From assembly GCA_965249215.1 (NCBI GenBank), contig CBDFLN010000001.1:372001-436000 (forward strand): a stretch of 64,000 bases of DNA. The letters run 5' to 3'. The stretch is from G963667675 sp965249215 (GTDB lineage: Bacteria > Chloroflexota > Dehalococcoidia > Lucifugimonadales > UBA3495). The translations under genes and the position numbers were made by a program. A model generated the notes under the pieces. It was not told the DNA's origin. It ran no database searches and worked only from the letters and a program-made list of their open reading frames with translations. Shown piece by piece: positions 33,773 to 41,450 of this stretch. Position 1 is the stretch's first letter, and each line of letters opens with the position of its first letter.

Positions 33773-35757
33773 TTCGCGCCCAAGCGCTCCCGGTCGGCTT
33801 TCTCCGGGAACGCAAGTACCAGGGCATCCTGTGGGTGGCCCTTGCCGCCGCTGCCTACCTCTTGGCCTATTTCCTGGCCAGTAACAACGCCGGCACCGAT
33901 TTCGGAAACTGGCCGAAAAGCTGGGAACCTCCAATTCAGGAGCCCATCGACGACTTCTTCGAGTGGATTGGCGATACCTTCGCTTGGTTTTTCAACCCCA
34001 TCTCCGACGTGATTAACGCCGGCCTCTCCGGAATAGACAGGTTCTTGCTCTGGCTCCCCTGGCCTTTTGTAGTAGCGGGCGCGTCGATGCTGGGGTTCAG
34101 ATTGGGCGGCAGGTGGTTGGGCCTGTTCGGCGGGGCGGCCACCCTGTTCATCGGCCTCATCGGGTTCTGGGACTCCGCTATGGTCACTTTGAGCGTAGTG
34201 GGCGGTTCAGTGCTTATTGCCGTCGGACTCGGCGTTCCCATCGGAATCTGGGCCGCCTTCAACGATCGCTTCGAGGCGGTCTTACGCCCGGTTCTCGACA
34301 CCATGCAAGTCCTGCCCGCCTTCGTGTACGTCATCCCCGCCTTGGTCCTCTTCGGAGTAAGCGGCGCTCAGGGGGTCTTTCTCACCGTGATCTACTGCAT
34401 ACCCCCTGTCATCAGGCTAACCAACTTGGGGATCCGCCAGGTGCCCCTGGCCGCCATAGAGACGGCCCGCTCCCACGGCTCGACCACGTCCCAAACGTTG
34501 TTCCAAGTCCAACTGCCCTTGGCCAAAAGCTCCATCATGATGGGCATCAACCAGACCATCATGATGGCCATTGCCATGGTGATCATAACCGCGTTCGTGG
34601 GAGTCCAGGGTCTCGGCAACGACGTGTGGCTCTCGTTGAGGAAGGTGGACGCAGGTGCGGGCTTGGAGAGCGGCATCGCCATCGTGCTCCTGGCCATCAC
34701 CATGGACAGGTTTAGCTACGCTTTCGTAAAGTCCAACCCAAACTCCTCTGCCTCACCCCTTCCCGCCGGCCCGCGGGTCCATGGGACTGCCCCCCCAAGC
34801 CTCTACACCATGGCCGCCCGCTATGCTCTTCCCCTTGCGGGGTTTGGCCTGCTGGCCGTACTGTTGGTCCTTGGCGCATTGGTAGGTTCCCTGAGAGACT
34901 TCCCCGACCAGCTCACCTTCTCCATGGCGGAGCCCGTCAACCGAGCCTTCGATTGGATGGCCGTCAACCTTTACTTCATCACCAGTTGGATACGGGACAC
35001 CTTGTTCCGGGAACTCGGCTATTCTCCCTTTCGCACCCTGTTCCTCTGGCTCCCCTGGCCAGCCCTGATGGTCGCCGCGGCCGGTCTGGCCTACGTTACC
35101 GCGGGGTGGCGAGTCGCCCTCCTAGCCGTGGCAGGATTGGCCTTCGCAGGAGTCGGCGGGGTCTGGGACGTTACCATGGACACTTTGGCCCAGGTGCTTA
35201 CCGCAGGGGTGTTCACCGTGGTGGTGGGCATAGGCCTGGGAGTTCTCGCCTCTCAGAACAGGACCTTCGAGTCGGCCCTGCGCCCTGTCCTGGACACCAT
35301 GCAGACCATGCCCATCTTTGTTTACCTGATACCGGTCATTATGCTCTGGGGCGTCGGGCCCCTGGTCGGCATCATTGCCACCTCGGTGTACGCTCTACCC
35401 CCGGTGGTCCGCATGACCTGCCTTGGCATCAAGGAAGTGCCGGTGCAGGTGATTGAGACGGCCCAGTCCCACGGCTCCACCGGGCTTCAGACGATGCTCC
35501 AGGTCAAGATTCCCCTAGCCTTCCCCACCATAATGATGGGCGTCAACCAGACCATCATCATGGTGTTGGCCATGGTCATCATCGCCGGACTTGTGGGAGG
35601 AGGCGGCCTGGGAGAGGAAGTCTTCAAGAACTCCCTTTGGCTCAGGATGGGCGACGGCCTTATTGCCGGAGTGACCATCGTATTCATGGCTATGGTGCTT
35701 GACCGCATGACCCAGGGCAAACAGGGCGCTGCAATACCCTTTGCAGCGATGAGGTAA
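33769..35757 (+). CDS. proW: Double-length glycine betaine/proline ABC permease (ProW-ProW fusion)
   Basis: A 662-residue membrane protein with two complete ProW-type permease domains in tandem, at about residues 140-317 and 475-650. Each carries the same series: RPVLDTMQ, a VIP motif, IPLA/LPLA after the ETA(R/Q)SHGST coupling segment, and (G)VNQTI. Each half is preceded by extra hydrophobic segments and an amphipathic stretch. Usual ProW is about 300-350 residues and works as a homodimer, so this would be a covalent dimer. GTG at 33769 overlaps the ATPase stop codon. Confidence 0.9.
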   Translation: MIRAQALPVGFLRERKYQGILWVALAAAAYLLAYFLASNNAGTDFGNWPKSWEPPIQEPIDDFFEWIGDTFAWFFNPISDVINAGLSGIDRFLLWLPWPFVVAGASMLGFRLGGRWLGLFGGAATLFIGLIGFWDSAMVTLSVVGGSVLIAVGLGVPIGIWAAFNDRFEAVLRPVLDTMQVLPAFVYVIPALVLFGVSGAQGVFLTVIYCIPPVIRLTNLGIRQVPLAAIETARSHGSTTSQTLFQVQLPLAKSSIMMGINQTIMMAIAMVIITAFVGVQGLGNDVWLSLRKVDAGAGLESGIAIVLLAITMDRFSYAFVKSNPNSSASPLPAGPRVHGTAPPSLYTMAARYALPLAGFGLLAVLLVLGALVGSLRDFPDQLTFSMAEPVNRAFDWMAVNLYFITSWIRDTLFRELGYSPFRTLFLWLPWPALMVAAAGLAYVTAGWRVALLAVAGLAFAGVGGVWDVTMDTLAQVLTAGVFTVVVGIGLGVLASQNRTFESALRPVLDTMQTMPIFVYLIPVIMLWGVGPLVGIIATSVYALPPVVRMTCLGIKEVPVQVIETAQSHGSTGLQTMLQVKIPLAFPTIMMGVNQTIIMVLAMVIIAGLVGGGGLGEEVFKNSLWLRMGDGLIAGVTIVFMAMVLDRMTQGKQGAAIPFAAMR

Positions 35758-35864
35758 CGAGAGTCCGGTGGGGCCCGCACCGGTAGGCCTGTCTGTGGTA
35801 ATATACCCGTTTGCGGCCATAATTTAGTTCCACCCTATACCCTCCTGGCCCGGAAAGGAGAAAT

Positions 35865-36839
35865 ATGAAAGTTCTGAAGAAGATGTGGGTTCGTCTCTCA
35901 ATGATTTCGGTGCTGGCCATGATTGTTGCCTTGGGTTTGGCCTGTGGCGAAGACAAAGGCACCGTGTATCTCGTCGACCAGGACTGGGACGGCCAGCTCG
36001 TCACCACGGCCGTGGCCCAGATTCTGTTGGAGGATGAGATGGGTTACGCGGTCGAGACCAAGTTCGCACCCGCCGACTCCGCGCCCTTGTTCATCGGCCT
36101 GGAAACGGGAGAGTTCCATTTCGTCTGTTGTAACTGGCCTTCCTACAGCGCTGCCCTGCTTGATGAATACGTAAACGTCGACGACGCCCCGGTCGAGCGC
36201 GTTGGGCCTGTGGGCATTACGGGTGAGACTGGTTGGTACGTTCCTTCCTACGTAGTCCATGGCGACGCCGAGCGCGGCATCGATGCCGTCGCTCCCAATC
36301 TCCGCTCCGTTAGCGATCTGAACCAATACAAAGACGTCTTCGCTACCAGCGACACCGGCGACAAGGGCAGACTCCTGGAATTCGTCGCCGCGTGGGATAC
36401 CAGCCCCGTGGAACGCTTGGAAGCCTTCGGAGCTGATTTCCAGGTGGTCTTTGCCGGGTCAGAGGGTGCAGCCTTGCCTGAAATCGATGCAGCATTCAAG
36501 AGGGGCGACCCCATCCTCACCTATCTCTGGGAGCCCCACTGGGCCCACGCCAAGTACAACTTGGTGCAGATCGAAATGCCCGAGTACACTTCGGACTGCT
36601 ATCCCGACGGTGAAAGCTACAACTGTGGCTTCGCAACCGACCCAGTCGCCAAGCTGGCTTGGCCAGGTTTCAAGGACGAGTTCCCCGAGGCATACGAGTT
36701 CCTCTCCAATTTCCAGATGACCAACGCGCAGCAGAACGAGATGGTCCTTAACCTCACCGACAACGACCTGACCCCGCTCGAAGCTGCCCAACAGTGGGTG
36801 GATACCAACGAGGATGTCTGGAGGGCCTGGATTCCCTAA
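35865..36839 (+). CDS. proX: Glycine betaine/proline ABC substrate-binding lipoprotein
   Basis: A 324-residue lipoprotein of the OpuAC family with a signal peptide ending at LGLAC (Cys27). The domain contains several Trp and Tyr residues (VDQDWDGQLV, CCNWPSY, TYLWEPHWAH) of the kind that form the cation-binding aromatic cage for betaines. It follows the permease by about 100 bases and has a good ribosome binding site (GGAAAGGAG). With the ATPase and double permease it completes one importer for glycine betaine, proline betaine, DMSP or a similar compound. Confidence 0.92.
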   Translation: MKVLKKMWVRLSMISVLAMIVALGLACGEDKGTVYLVDQDWDGQLVTTAVAQILLEDEMGYAVETKFAPADSAPLFIGLETGEFHFVCCNWPSYSAALLDEYVNVDDAPVERVGPVGITGETGWYVPSYVVHGDAERGIDAVAPNLRSVSDLNQYKDVFATSDTGDKGRLLEFVAAWDTSPVERLEAFGADFQVVFAGSEGAALPEIDAAFKRGDPILTYLWEPHWAHAKYNLVQIEMPEYTSDCYPDGESYNCGFATDPVAKLAWPGFKDEFPEAYEFLSNFQMTNAQQNEMVLNLTDNDLTPLEAAQQWVDTNEDVWRAWIP

Positions 36840-36904
36840 GGCATAGCCCTATGCCCTTTCGGACTGGTCGCCTGAACGGGCGACCCTCGATTTCGTGAAT
36901 CGAC

Positions 36905-36937
36905 GACCAGGAAAAGGGAAGGACCCTTTTCCTGGTC
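36905..36937 (+). terminator. Hairpin after the betaine transporter operon
   Basis: A perfect 14-bp stem, GACCAGGAAAAGGG with CCCTTTTCCTGGTC, around the 5-base loop AAGGA. A smaller 7-bp hairpin (GGTCGCC with GGCGACC) lies just before it at 36866-36885. There is no T-run, so termination efficiency is uncertain. Confidence 0.6.
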
Positions 36938-37435
36938 CGATCTCCACACCCTCCTACCGGCCGGCGGCCCTGCACATGCATCCCCCCTATGCCCACCTGG
37001 CGCCGACAGCACAGCCGTAGCCTGGTCCTGGTGCGCTTTCTGGAGCGGTCTAAAGTCCGGCCACACTTGGTCTCGTGTCCTGCGGTGTTTGTCCGCCTCC
37101 CTCCCCGCTGGCCTGCCCTCGGCTCTGTTAGGGCTTTGACCCCAACGTCCCCCAACATCAAGCGCCAACCCAGTCAAGAAGCGTCGTTCCCGGCAGTGGT
37201 TTAACTCTTGCCCCAAAAGATGATAGGATAGCCCGTGCCGGTGCCTCGGAGGACAACAGCGTCCCTGCCCGACGCATGATTGGGCCTCAGCTATGCAGGC
37301 GGGGTAAGGGTTAGCTTATTCCTGGCTAGCCCTATGTGATCGCATCCAACTCGTTGATTCCCTTCCAGGACCAGAGTTCCACTCAATCCACCGCTGGCTG
37401 GCCCGCGAGCCTTGGGTTAAAAAAGAGGTAGCGAA
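36938..37435. other. Intergenic region between transporter operon and OYE gene
   Basis: About 500 bases with no gene that I can support. The frames present on either strand are rich in Arg and Pro and look non-coding. The segment ends at a weak ribosome binding site (AAAAAGAGG) for the OYE-type gene. Confidence 0.4.
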
Positions 37436-39412
37436 ATGACGCAGCAGTTCCCCCTGCTCTTCACCCCCTTCCAGTTAGGCAAATACACCCTGCAGAGCAG
37501 AATAGTCGTAACCGGCCACGCCGCTAACTTCTACGACAAGCAGAAACACCCCAACGAGGCCTACGGTTACTACCTCCGGGAACGGGCCAAGGGCGGCGCC
37601 GGTTTGGTCACCATCGGCATTAGCAATGTGCACCCCACGTCGCTAGGCGACCAGATGAACTGCGACGACAGCATAATTCCCAAGCTCCAGCGCGTCGCCG
37701 ACCTGGTACACGAATATCCCGTCCCCATTATGACCCAGATTTCCCACTTTGGCCGGAAAGCTGGCGTTTCTCAGCGCACCAAATTGGACGGGGACATCAC
37801 GGTCATGGCCCCCTCGGCCGTGCCTCCCCCCGCTTTCGGTTACGCCCAGGTCATGCCCCGCGAGATGACCATCGATGACATCGAGGAGACCGTCGACGCC
37901 TTTGGCCAGGCGACCAGGCGAGTCCGTGAGGGCGGCCTCGACGGCGTCGAGGTAATGATCGGCTCTTATAACCTGATTGCCCAGTTCCTCCACCCCCAGA
38001 GCAACCGCCGCACCGACAAGTACGGCGGCAACACCCTGGAAGAGCGGTCCACGTTCATGATGGAGGTCTTGCAGGCAACCCGGAACGCACTGGGTTCCGA
38101 CCTGCTGCTGGGAGTCCGCCTGTACGACGACATGGTGAGCTACAGCCTCGACTACGAAGACCTCAAGACCATTGCCCAGCTTCTCGACGCCTCCGGATTG
38201 GTCGACTACATCAACTCATGGGTCGGCAGCGTCCCCGGCGAGCCGTCCATCCGCCACCACGTCCCACCCTACTACCACGGCCCCGGCGACTCCGCCTGGC
38301 GCGCCGAGGGAATTAAGGACCTGGTCAACGTTCCCGTAATTGGCATCGGCCGGATTAACACCCCCGCCCTGGCCGAGGAGATGCTGGCCACCGGAAAGAT
38401 GGACTTGGTGGGCATGGTCAGGGAACTAATCGCCGACCCATACTTCCCGGTCAAGGCTAAGGAAGGCCGGATGGACGACATTCGCATGTGCCTGGCCTGC
38501 AGCCAGAGCTGTGCCGGCCGCCAGGGACTGGGCCTGCCCATAACCTGCATCTACAACCCCGTCACCGGGCACGAAAAGGAATGGGCCGACGCGGGCCCGG
38601 CGCCGGTGAAGAAGAAGGTCGTCGTCGTAGGCGGCGGCCCCGCAGGCATGGAAGCGGCCCGCGTGGCCGCCGAACGAGGACACAATGTCGTCCTGCTCGA
38701 ACGTTCCGACCGCTTGGGCGGTATGGTCAAGCTCGCCATGCTGCCCCCCCATCGTGAGTCCTTCGAGGAGATTATCCTGTTCGGCGAGAAGCAATTGCCC
38801 AAGCTCGGAGTCGACGTAAGACTGGGGGTCGAGGCCAACGCCGATACCGTGCTGGCCGAAACTCCCGACGCCGTGATAATAGCCACCGGCTCCACTCCCT
38901 ACATGACCGAGATACCCGGCGCCGAAGGCAAGAACGTCCTCACCGTTGGCGATGTCCTCACCGGGGCCGAGACCGGCGACCGGGTGGTCATCGTGGACAC
39001 CCAGGGCAACCCCCCGGCCAGCCTCGTGGCCGACTTCCTGTCCGACCAGGGCAAGCAGGTCGAGATCGTCACCGGGCTGCCCTACGTGGGCAGCGGCATC
39101 CAGGTCCGCGCCGTGTGGCACTACCTCTACGGCAGCCTCATCGAGAAGGGCGTGGTTATGACCCCGATGACCGGCGTCACCCGCATCGGCGAAGACTCCC
39201 TGGACGTCTACCACGTGGTCAGCCCCGAAATCACCCGGACCATCGAGTCCGTGGACACCGTGGTGATAGCCGCCGGAGGCCAGGCCAACGATGCCTTATA
39301 CCATGACCTCCAGGGCAAAGTCCCGGGACTGCACACTGTGGGAGACTGCGCCCAGCCCAGGGACATCGAAATGGCCACCTACCAGGCCCACAAGGTGGCC
39401 GTCAGCCTCTAA
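37436..39412 (+). CDS. OYE-family FMN/[4Fe-4S]/FAD oxidoreductase, intact
   Basis: A 658-residue multi-cofactor oxidoreductase like 2,4-dienoyl-CoA reductase FadH, BaiCD and trimethylamine dehydrogenase. Residues 1-345 form the FMN barrel (FTPFQLGKYTLQSRIVVTGH; the HPTS and QPQSNRR-like HPQSNRRTDKYGG segments). Cys352-x2-Cys355-x3-Cys359-x11-Cys371 binds the iron-sulfur cluster with FadH-like spacing; trimethylamine dehydrogenase has x2-x2-x12. The FAD/NAD domain starts at KKVVVVGGGPAGMEAARVAA near residue 395. It is the intact relative of the broken gene at 20392. Lying after a betaine importer, it might demethylate or reduce the imported amine's product, but an enoyl-CoA substrate is equally compatible. 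Confidence 0.9.
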   Translation: MTQQFPLLFTPFQLGKYTLQSRIVVTGHAANFYDKQKHPNEAYGYYLRERAKGGAGLVTIGISNVHPTSLGDQMNCDDSIIPKLQRVADLVHEYPVPIMTQISHFGRKAGVSQRTKLDGDITVMAPSAVPPPAFGYAQVMPREMTIDDIEETVDAFGQATRRVREGGLDGVEVMIGSYNLIAQFLHPQSNRRTDKYGGNTLEERSTFMMEVLQATRNALGSDLLLGVRLYDDMVSYSLDYEDLKTIAQLLDASGLVDYINSWVGSVPGEPSIRHHVPPYYHGPGDSAWRAEGIKDLVNVPVIGIGRINTPALAEEMLATGKMDLVGMVRELIADPYFPVKAKEGRMDDIRMCLACSQSCAGRQGLGLPITCIYNPVTGHEKEWADAGPAPVKKKVVVVGGGPAGMEAARVAAERGHNVVLLERSDRLGGMVKLAMLPPHRESFEEIILFGEKQLPKLGVDVRLGVEANADTVLAETPDAVIIATGSTPYMTEIPGAEGKNVLTVGDVLTGAETGDRVVIVDTQGNPPASLVADFLSDQGKQVEIVTGLPYVGSGIQVRAVWHYLYGSLIEKGVVMTPMTGVTRIGEDSLDVYHVVSPEITRTIESVDTVVIAAGGQANDALYHDLQGKVPGLHTVGDCAQPRDIEMATYQAHKVAVSL

Positions 39413-39553
39413 TGCCCCGGCCGCCCGCCCTAGACGCAAGGCATCCTGCGGCTCACCCGTGGGGTAACAGACTGGCGTCAACAGCCGCGCCCTATGCCCG
39501 CGCCATGCAGGCCTGGAGCAAAGTTAAGCATTGGTCAGCCCAAGGAGCCAAAC

Positions 39554-40021
39554 GTGAAAGCACTCCAAACCATGACTGAGGTTGAACTGCTCCAGACCCA
39601 CAGTGAAGTTATAGCCGAATTAAAACGCCGAGATGTTGTCAAAACCAAAAACAACCCTGTCGGTGACTACACGGAGTGGTTAGTCTGTAACCGCCTTAGC
39701 TTGCATATGCAAGGGAACTCTCGGGCAGCATTTGACGCCACCGACCCTCAAGGCATTCGGTACCAGATTAAAGGCCGCTGCTCGGACAATGGCTCTGTCC
39801 AATTCAGTTCCATTAGAAATCTTGAACAACAAGGTTTTCATTTTGTCATCGCAGTCATATTTCACGAGGATTATTCCGTCCGCCTAGCTGTCAAGATTAC
39901 ACATACGGCGGTTCCGCAACTCGCACGGTATCAAGCTCATACCAATGGTTACAACCTGATTCTGACAAGCAAGGCGGTCGAGATAGACGGTGTTGAGGAC
40001 ATCACCCATTGCCTTTCTTAG
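39554..40021 (+). CDS. Putative PD-(D/E)XK nuclease-like protein (DUF6998-like)
   Basis: A 155-residue protein starting at GTG 39554, six bases after AAGGAG. A helical start is followed by NNPVGDYTEWLVCNRLSL, then FDATDPQGIRYQIKGR, then a strand pair around FHFVIAVIFHEDYSVRLAVK. The arrangement of Glu, Asp and Q-x-K resembles the restriction-endonuclease-like core of DUF6998 proteins. The gene is visibly more A+T-rich than its neighbours and directly precedes several tandem repeats, which suggests horizontal origin. No methyltransferase or other restriction partner is adjacent. The family assignment is from memory of the motif and is moderate. Confidence 0.6.
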   Translation: MKALQTMTEVELLQTHSEVIAELKRRDVVKTKNNPVGDYTEWLVCNRLSLHMQGNSRAAFDATDPQGIRYQIKGRCSDNGSVQFSSIRNLEQQGFHFVIAVIFHEDYSVRLAVKITHTAVPQLARYQAHTNGYNLILTSKAVEIDGVEDITHCLS

Positions 40022-40118
40022 AGTTTAAGGTGTCCCCTGCAAGCAAACGATTTGCCCAGGCGCTTGTCAACACTGGGCCGCTGGCGTCACTCACGGCCTC
40101 CGCAAGACGATAGTCAGT

Positions 40119-40244
40119 CCCAGCGCCCAACACTGTCTTCCCAGCGCCCAACACTGTCTTCCCAGCCCCCAACACTGTCTTCCCAGCCCCCAACACTGTC
40201 TTCCCAGCCCCCAACACTGTCTTCCCAGCGCCCAACACTGTCAT
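40119..40244. repeat. Six 21-bp tandem repeats
   Basis: Six contiguous units of CCCAGC(G/C)CCCAACACTGTCTT, starting at 40119, 40140, 40161, 40182, 40203 and 40224. The last ends in TCATT instead of TCTT. Variation is confined to one base (GCGCCC or GCCCCC). The minus strand happens to stay open as a seven-residue repeat (TVLGAGK), which I regard as non-coding. There are no spacers. Confidence 0.9.
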
Positions 40245-40325
40245 TCCTGTATGTGTTAGCTAATTCGTTGACAAACCGTTATTCCCTCGTCCCAGCCGCC
40301 ATTTCCTTTCCTCCTTAAAGAAAGT

Positions 40326-40482
40326 GTTGCCTATATTCATGGATAATCTGTTACCAGTCTCCCCGGTTTGTACCAAACTTGACCTCTCCCCCTTACGCTT
40401 GAAGGAAAGGGTTACCTATGTTCATCGATAATCTGTTACCAGTCTCCCCGGTTTGTACCAAACTTGACCTCTCCCCCTTACG
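40326..40482. repeat. Two 85-bp-spaced direct repeats
   Basis: A segment of about 72 bases running from GTTGCCTATATTCATGGATA to CTCTCCCCCTTACG at 40326-40397 recurs with few changes at 40411-40482 (period 85). It includes ATAATCTGTTACCAGTCTCC and GGTTTGTACCAAACTTGACC in both copies. Within it, GGTTTGTACCAAACC-like sequence is a short imperfect palindrome. No coding function is evident. Confidence 0.75.
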
Positions 40483-40639
40483 AAGAGGGAGATTTAGAGG
40501 GGGTCATAATCTCGCCCCCACCACTGACACTTGCCCCTTGCCCACCCTCCCAGGCTCCCCTTATCATGGATGCAGGTCAGGTCCCTGCCATATCGCCGGA
40601 CCCAATCAAGACCAGCCACTGAGGCCCGTGACGTGTCGT

Positions 40640-41085
40640 GACCAAACGCCACCCCAGCCCCGAACCCTCCAACCCTCCCTCACCTGCTGCCGACGCCCCA
40701 AAATGGTACAGAATGGTACAGAATGGTACAGAATTCGAAAATTCCGGCCTTTCCTCCCGCCGCTCCAGCCCCGAATCCTCCAACCCTCCCTCGCCTGCTG
40801 CCGACGCCCCAAAATGGAACGAAATGGTACAGAATGGTACAGAATTCGAAAATTCCGGCCCTTCCTCCCGCCGCTCCAGCCCCGAATCCTCCAACCCTCC
40901 CTCGCCTGCTGCCGACACCCCAAAATGGAACGAAATGGTACAGAATGGTACAGAAATCGAAAAATCCGGCCTTTCCTCCCGCCGCTCCAGCCCCGAATCC
41001 TCCAACCCTCCCTCGCCTGCTGCCGATGCCCCAAAATGGAACGAAATGGTACAGAATGGTACAGAATTCGAAAATTCCGCCCTTT
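40640..41085. repeat. Four 111-bp tandem repeats amplifying a gene's 5' end
   Basis: Four units with a period of exactly 111 bases: GAATTCGAAA-type anchors lie at 40731, 40842, 40953 and 41064. Each contains CCGCTCCAGCCCCGAATCC, a CT-rich block and the 10-base subrepeat AATGGTACAG. The period is 37 codons, so the plus-strand frame stays open throughout (PKWNEMVQNGTEFENS recurring). The last unit runs directly into a helix-turn-helix coding region. Confidence 0.9.
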
Positions 41086-41354
41086 CCTCCCACCGGCTGC
41101 AAGCTCTGCCCATCATCGCCGCTGCTCCCACCCTGGCTCGAGCCGCCCGCCCCTCCGGCATAGGCCACACTGCCTTATACCGTTGGCTCCAAGACCGCCG
41201 CTTCCGCCATGAACTGACCCGCCTCCGCCCGAACACAGCCGACCTCGCCCGCTATGAACTCCGGGGGCTTATGCTTCGCTGTTTGGATATGTCAACGAAT
41301 TACCCGACACTTACAATTCCAAGCGCAGCCGAGGAATCTCAAATCAATGTCTAA
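41046..41354 (+). pseudogene. Helix-turn-helix protein (terminase-small-subunit-like), truncated by a dispersed repeat
   Basis: From ATG 41046 (MVQNGTEFENS) the frame gives LPIIAAAPTLARAARPSGIG then HTALYRWLQDRRFRHELTRL, a homeodomain-like DNA-binding fold found in small accessory proteins of Chloroflexota. The frame is also open upstream through the 111-bp repeats to GTG 40638, giving 238 residues. After LRGLMLRCLDM the expected C-terminal helix is replaced: the last 13 codons (TIPSAAEESQINV) are translated from a copy of the dispersed ATTCCGAGCGAAGCC repeat. I think the gene has lost its 3' end, though a short protein may still be made. Confidence 0.65.
41313..41351 (+). repeat. Dispersed 39-bp repeat, copy 1
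   Basis: ACAATTCCAAGCGCAGCCGA followed by GGAATCTCAAATCAATGTC. This is a diverged copy of sequences at 43211 and 61371, all in the same orientation. Here it forms the end of the helix-turn-helix reading frame. Confidence 0.7.
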
Positions 41355-41450
41355 GGCCAACTTTGGGCTTGGCAAAGCTCTCCGGCTTCCTTCCATACGC
41401 GGAGCAACAAGCTAGCTTGTCCCTAACCTATTCCATTACCCTATTAGTCG

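Noticed and set aside
40002..40244. Minus-strand frame with a seven-residue TVLGAGK repeat
   Set aside because: It is the translation of the 21-bp tandem array. It has no ribosome binding site and overlaps the nuclease-like gene's end.
40119..41085. CRISPR array
   Set aside because: The 21-bp and 111-bp units are contiguous with no unique spacers, and no cas genes are present. The same holds for the 20-bp units at 30351.
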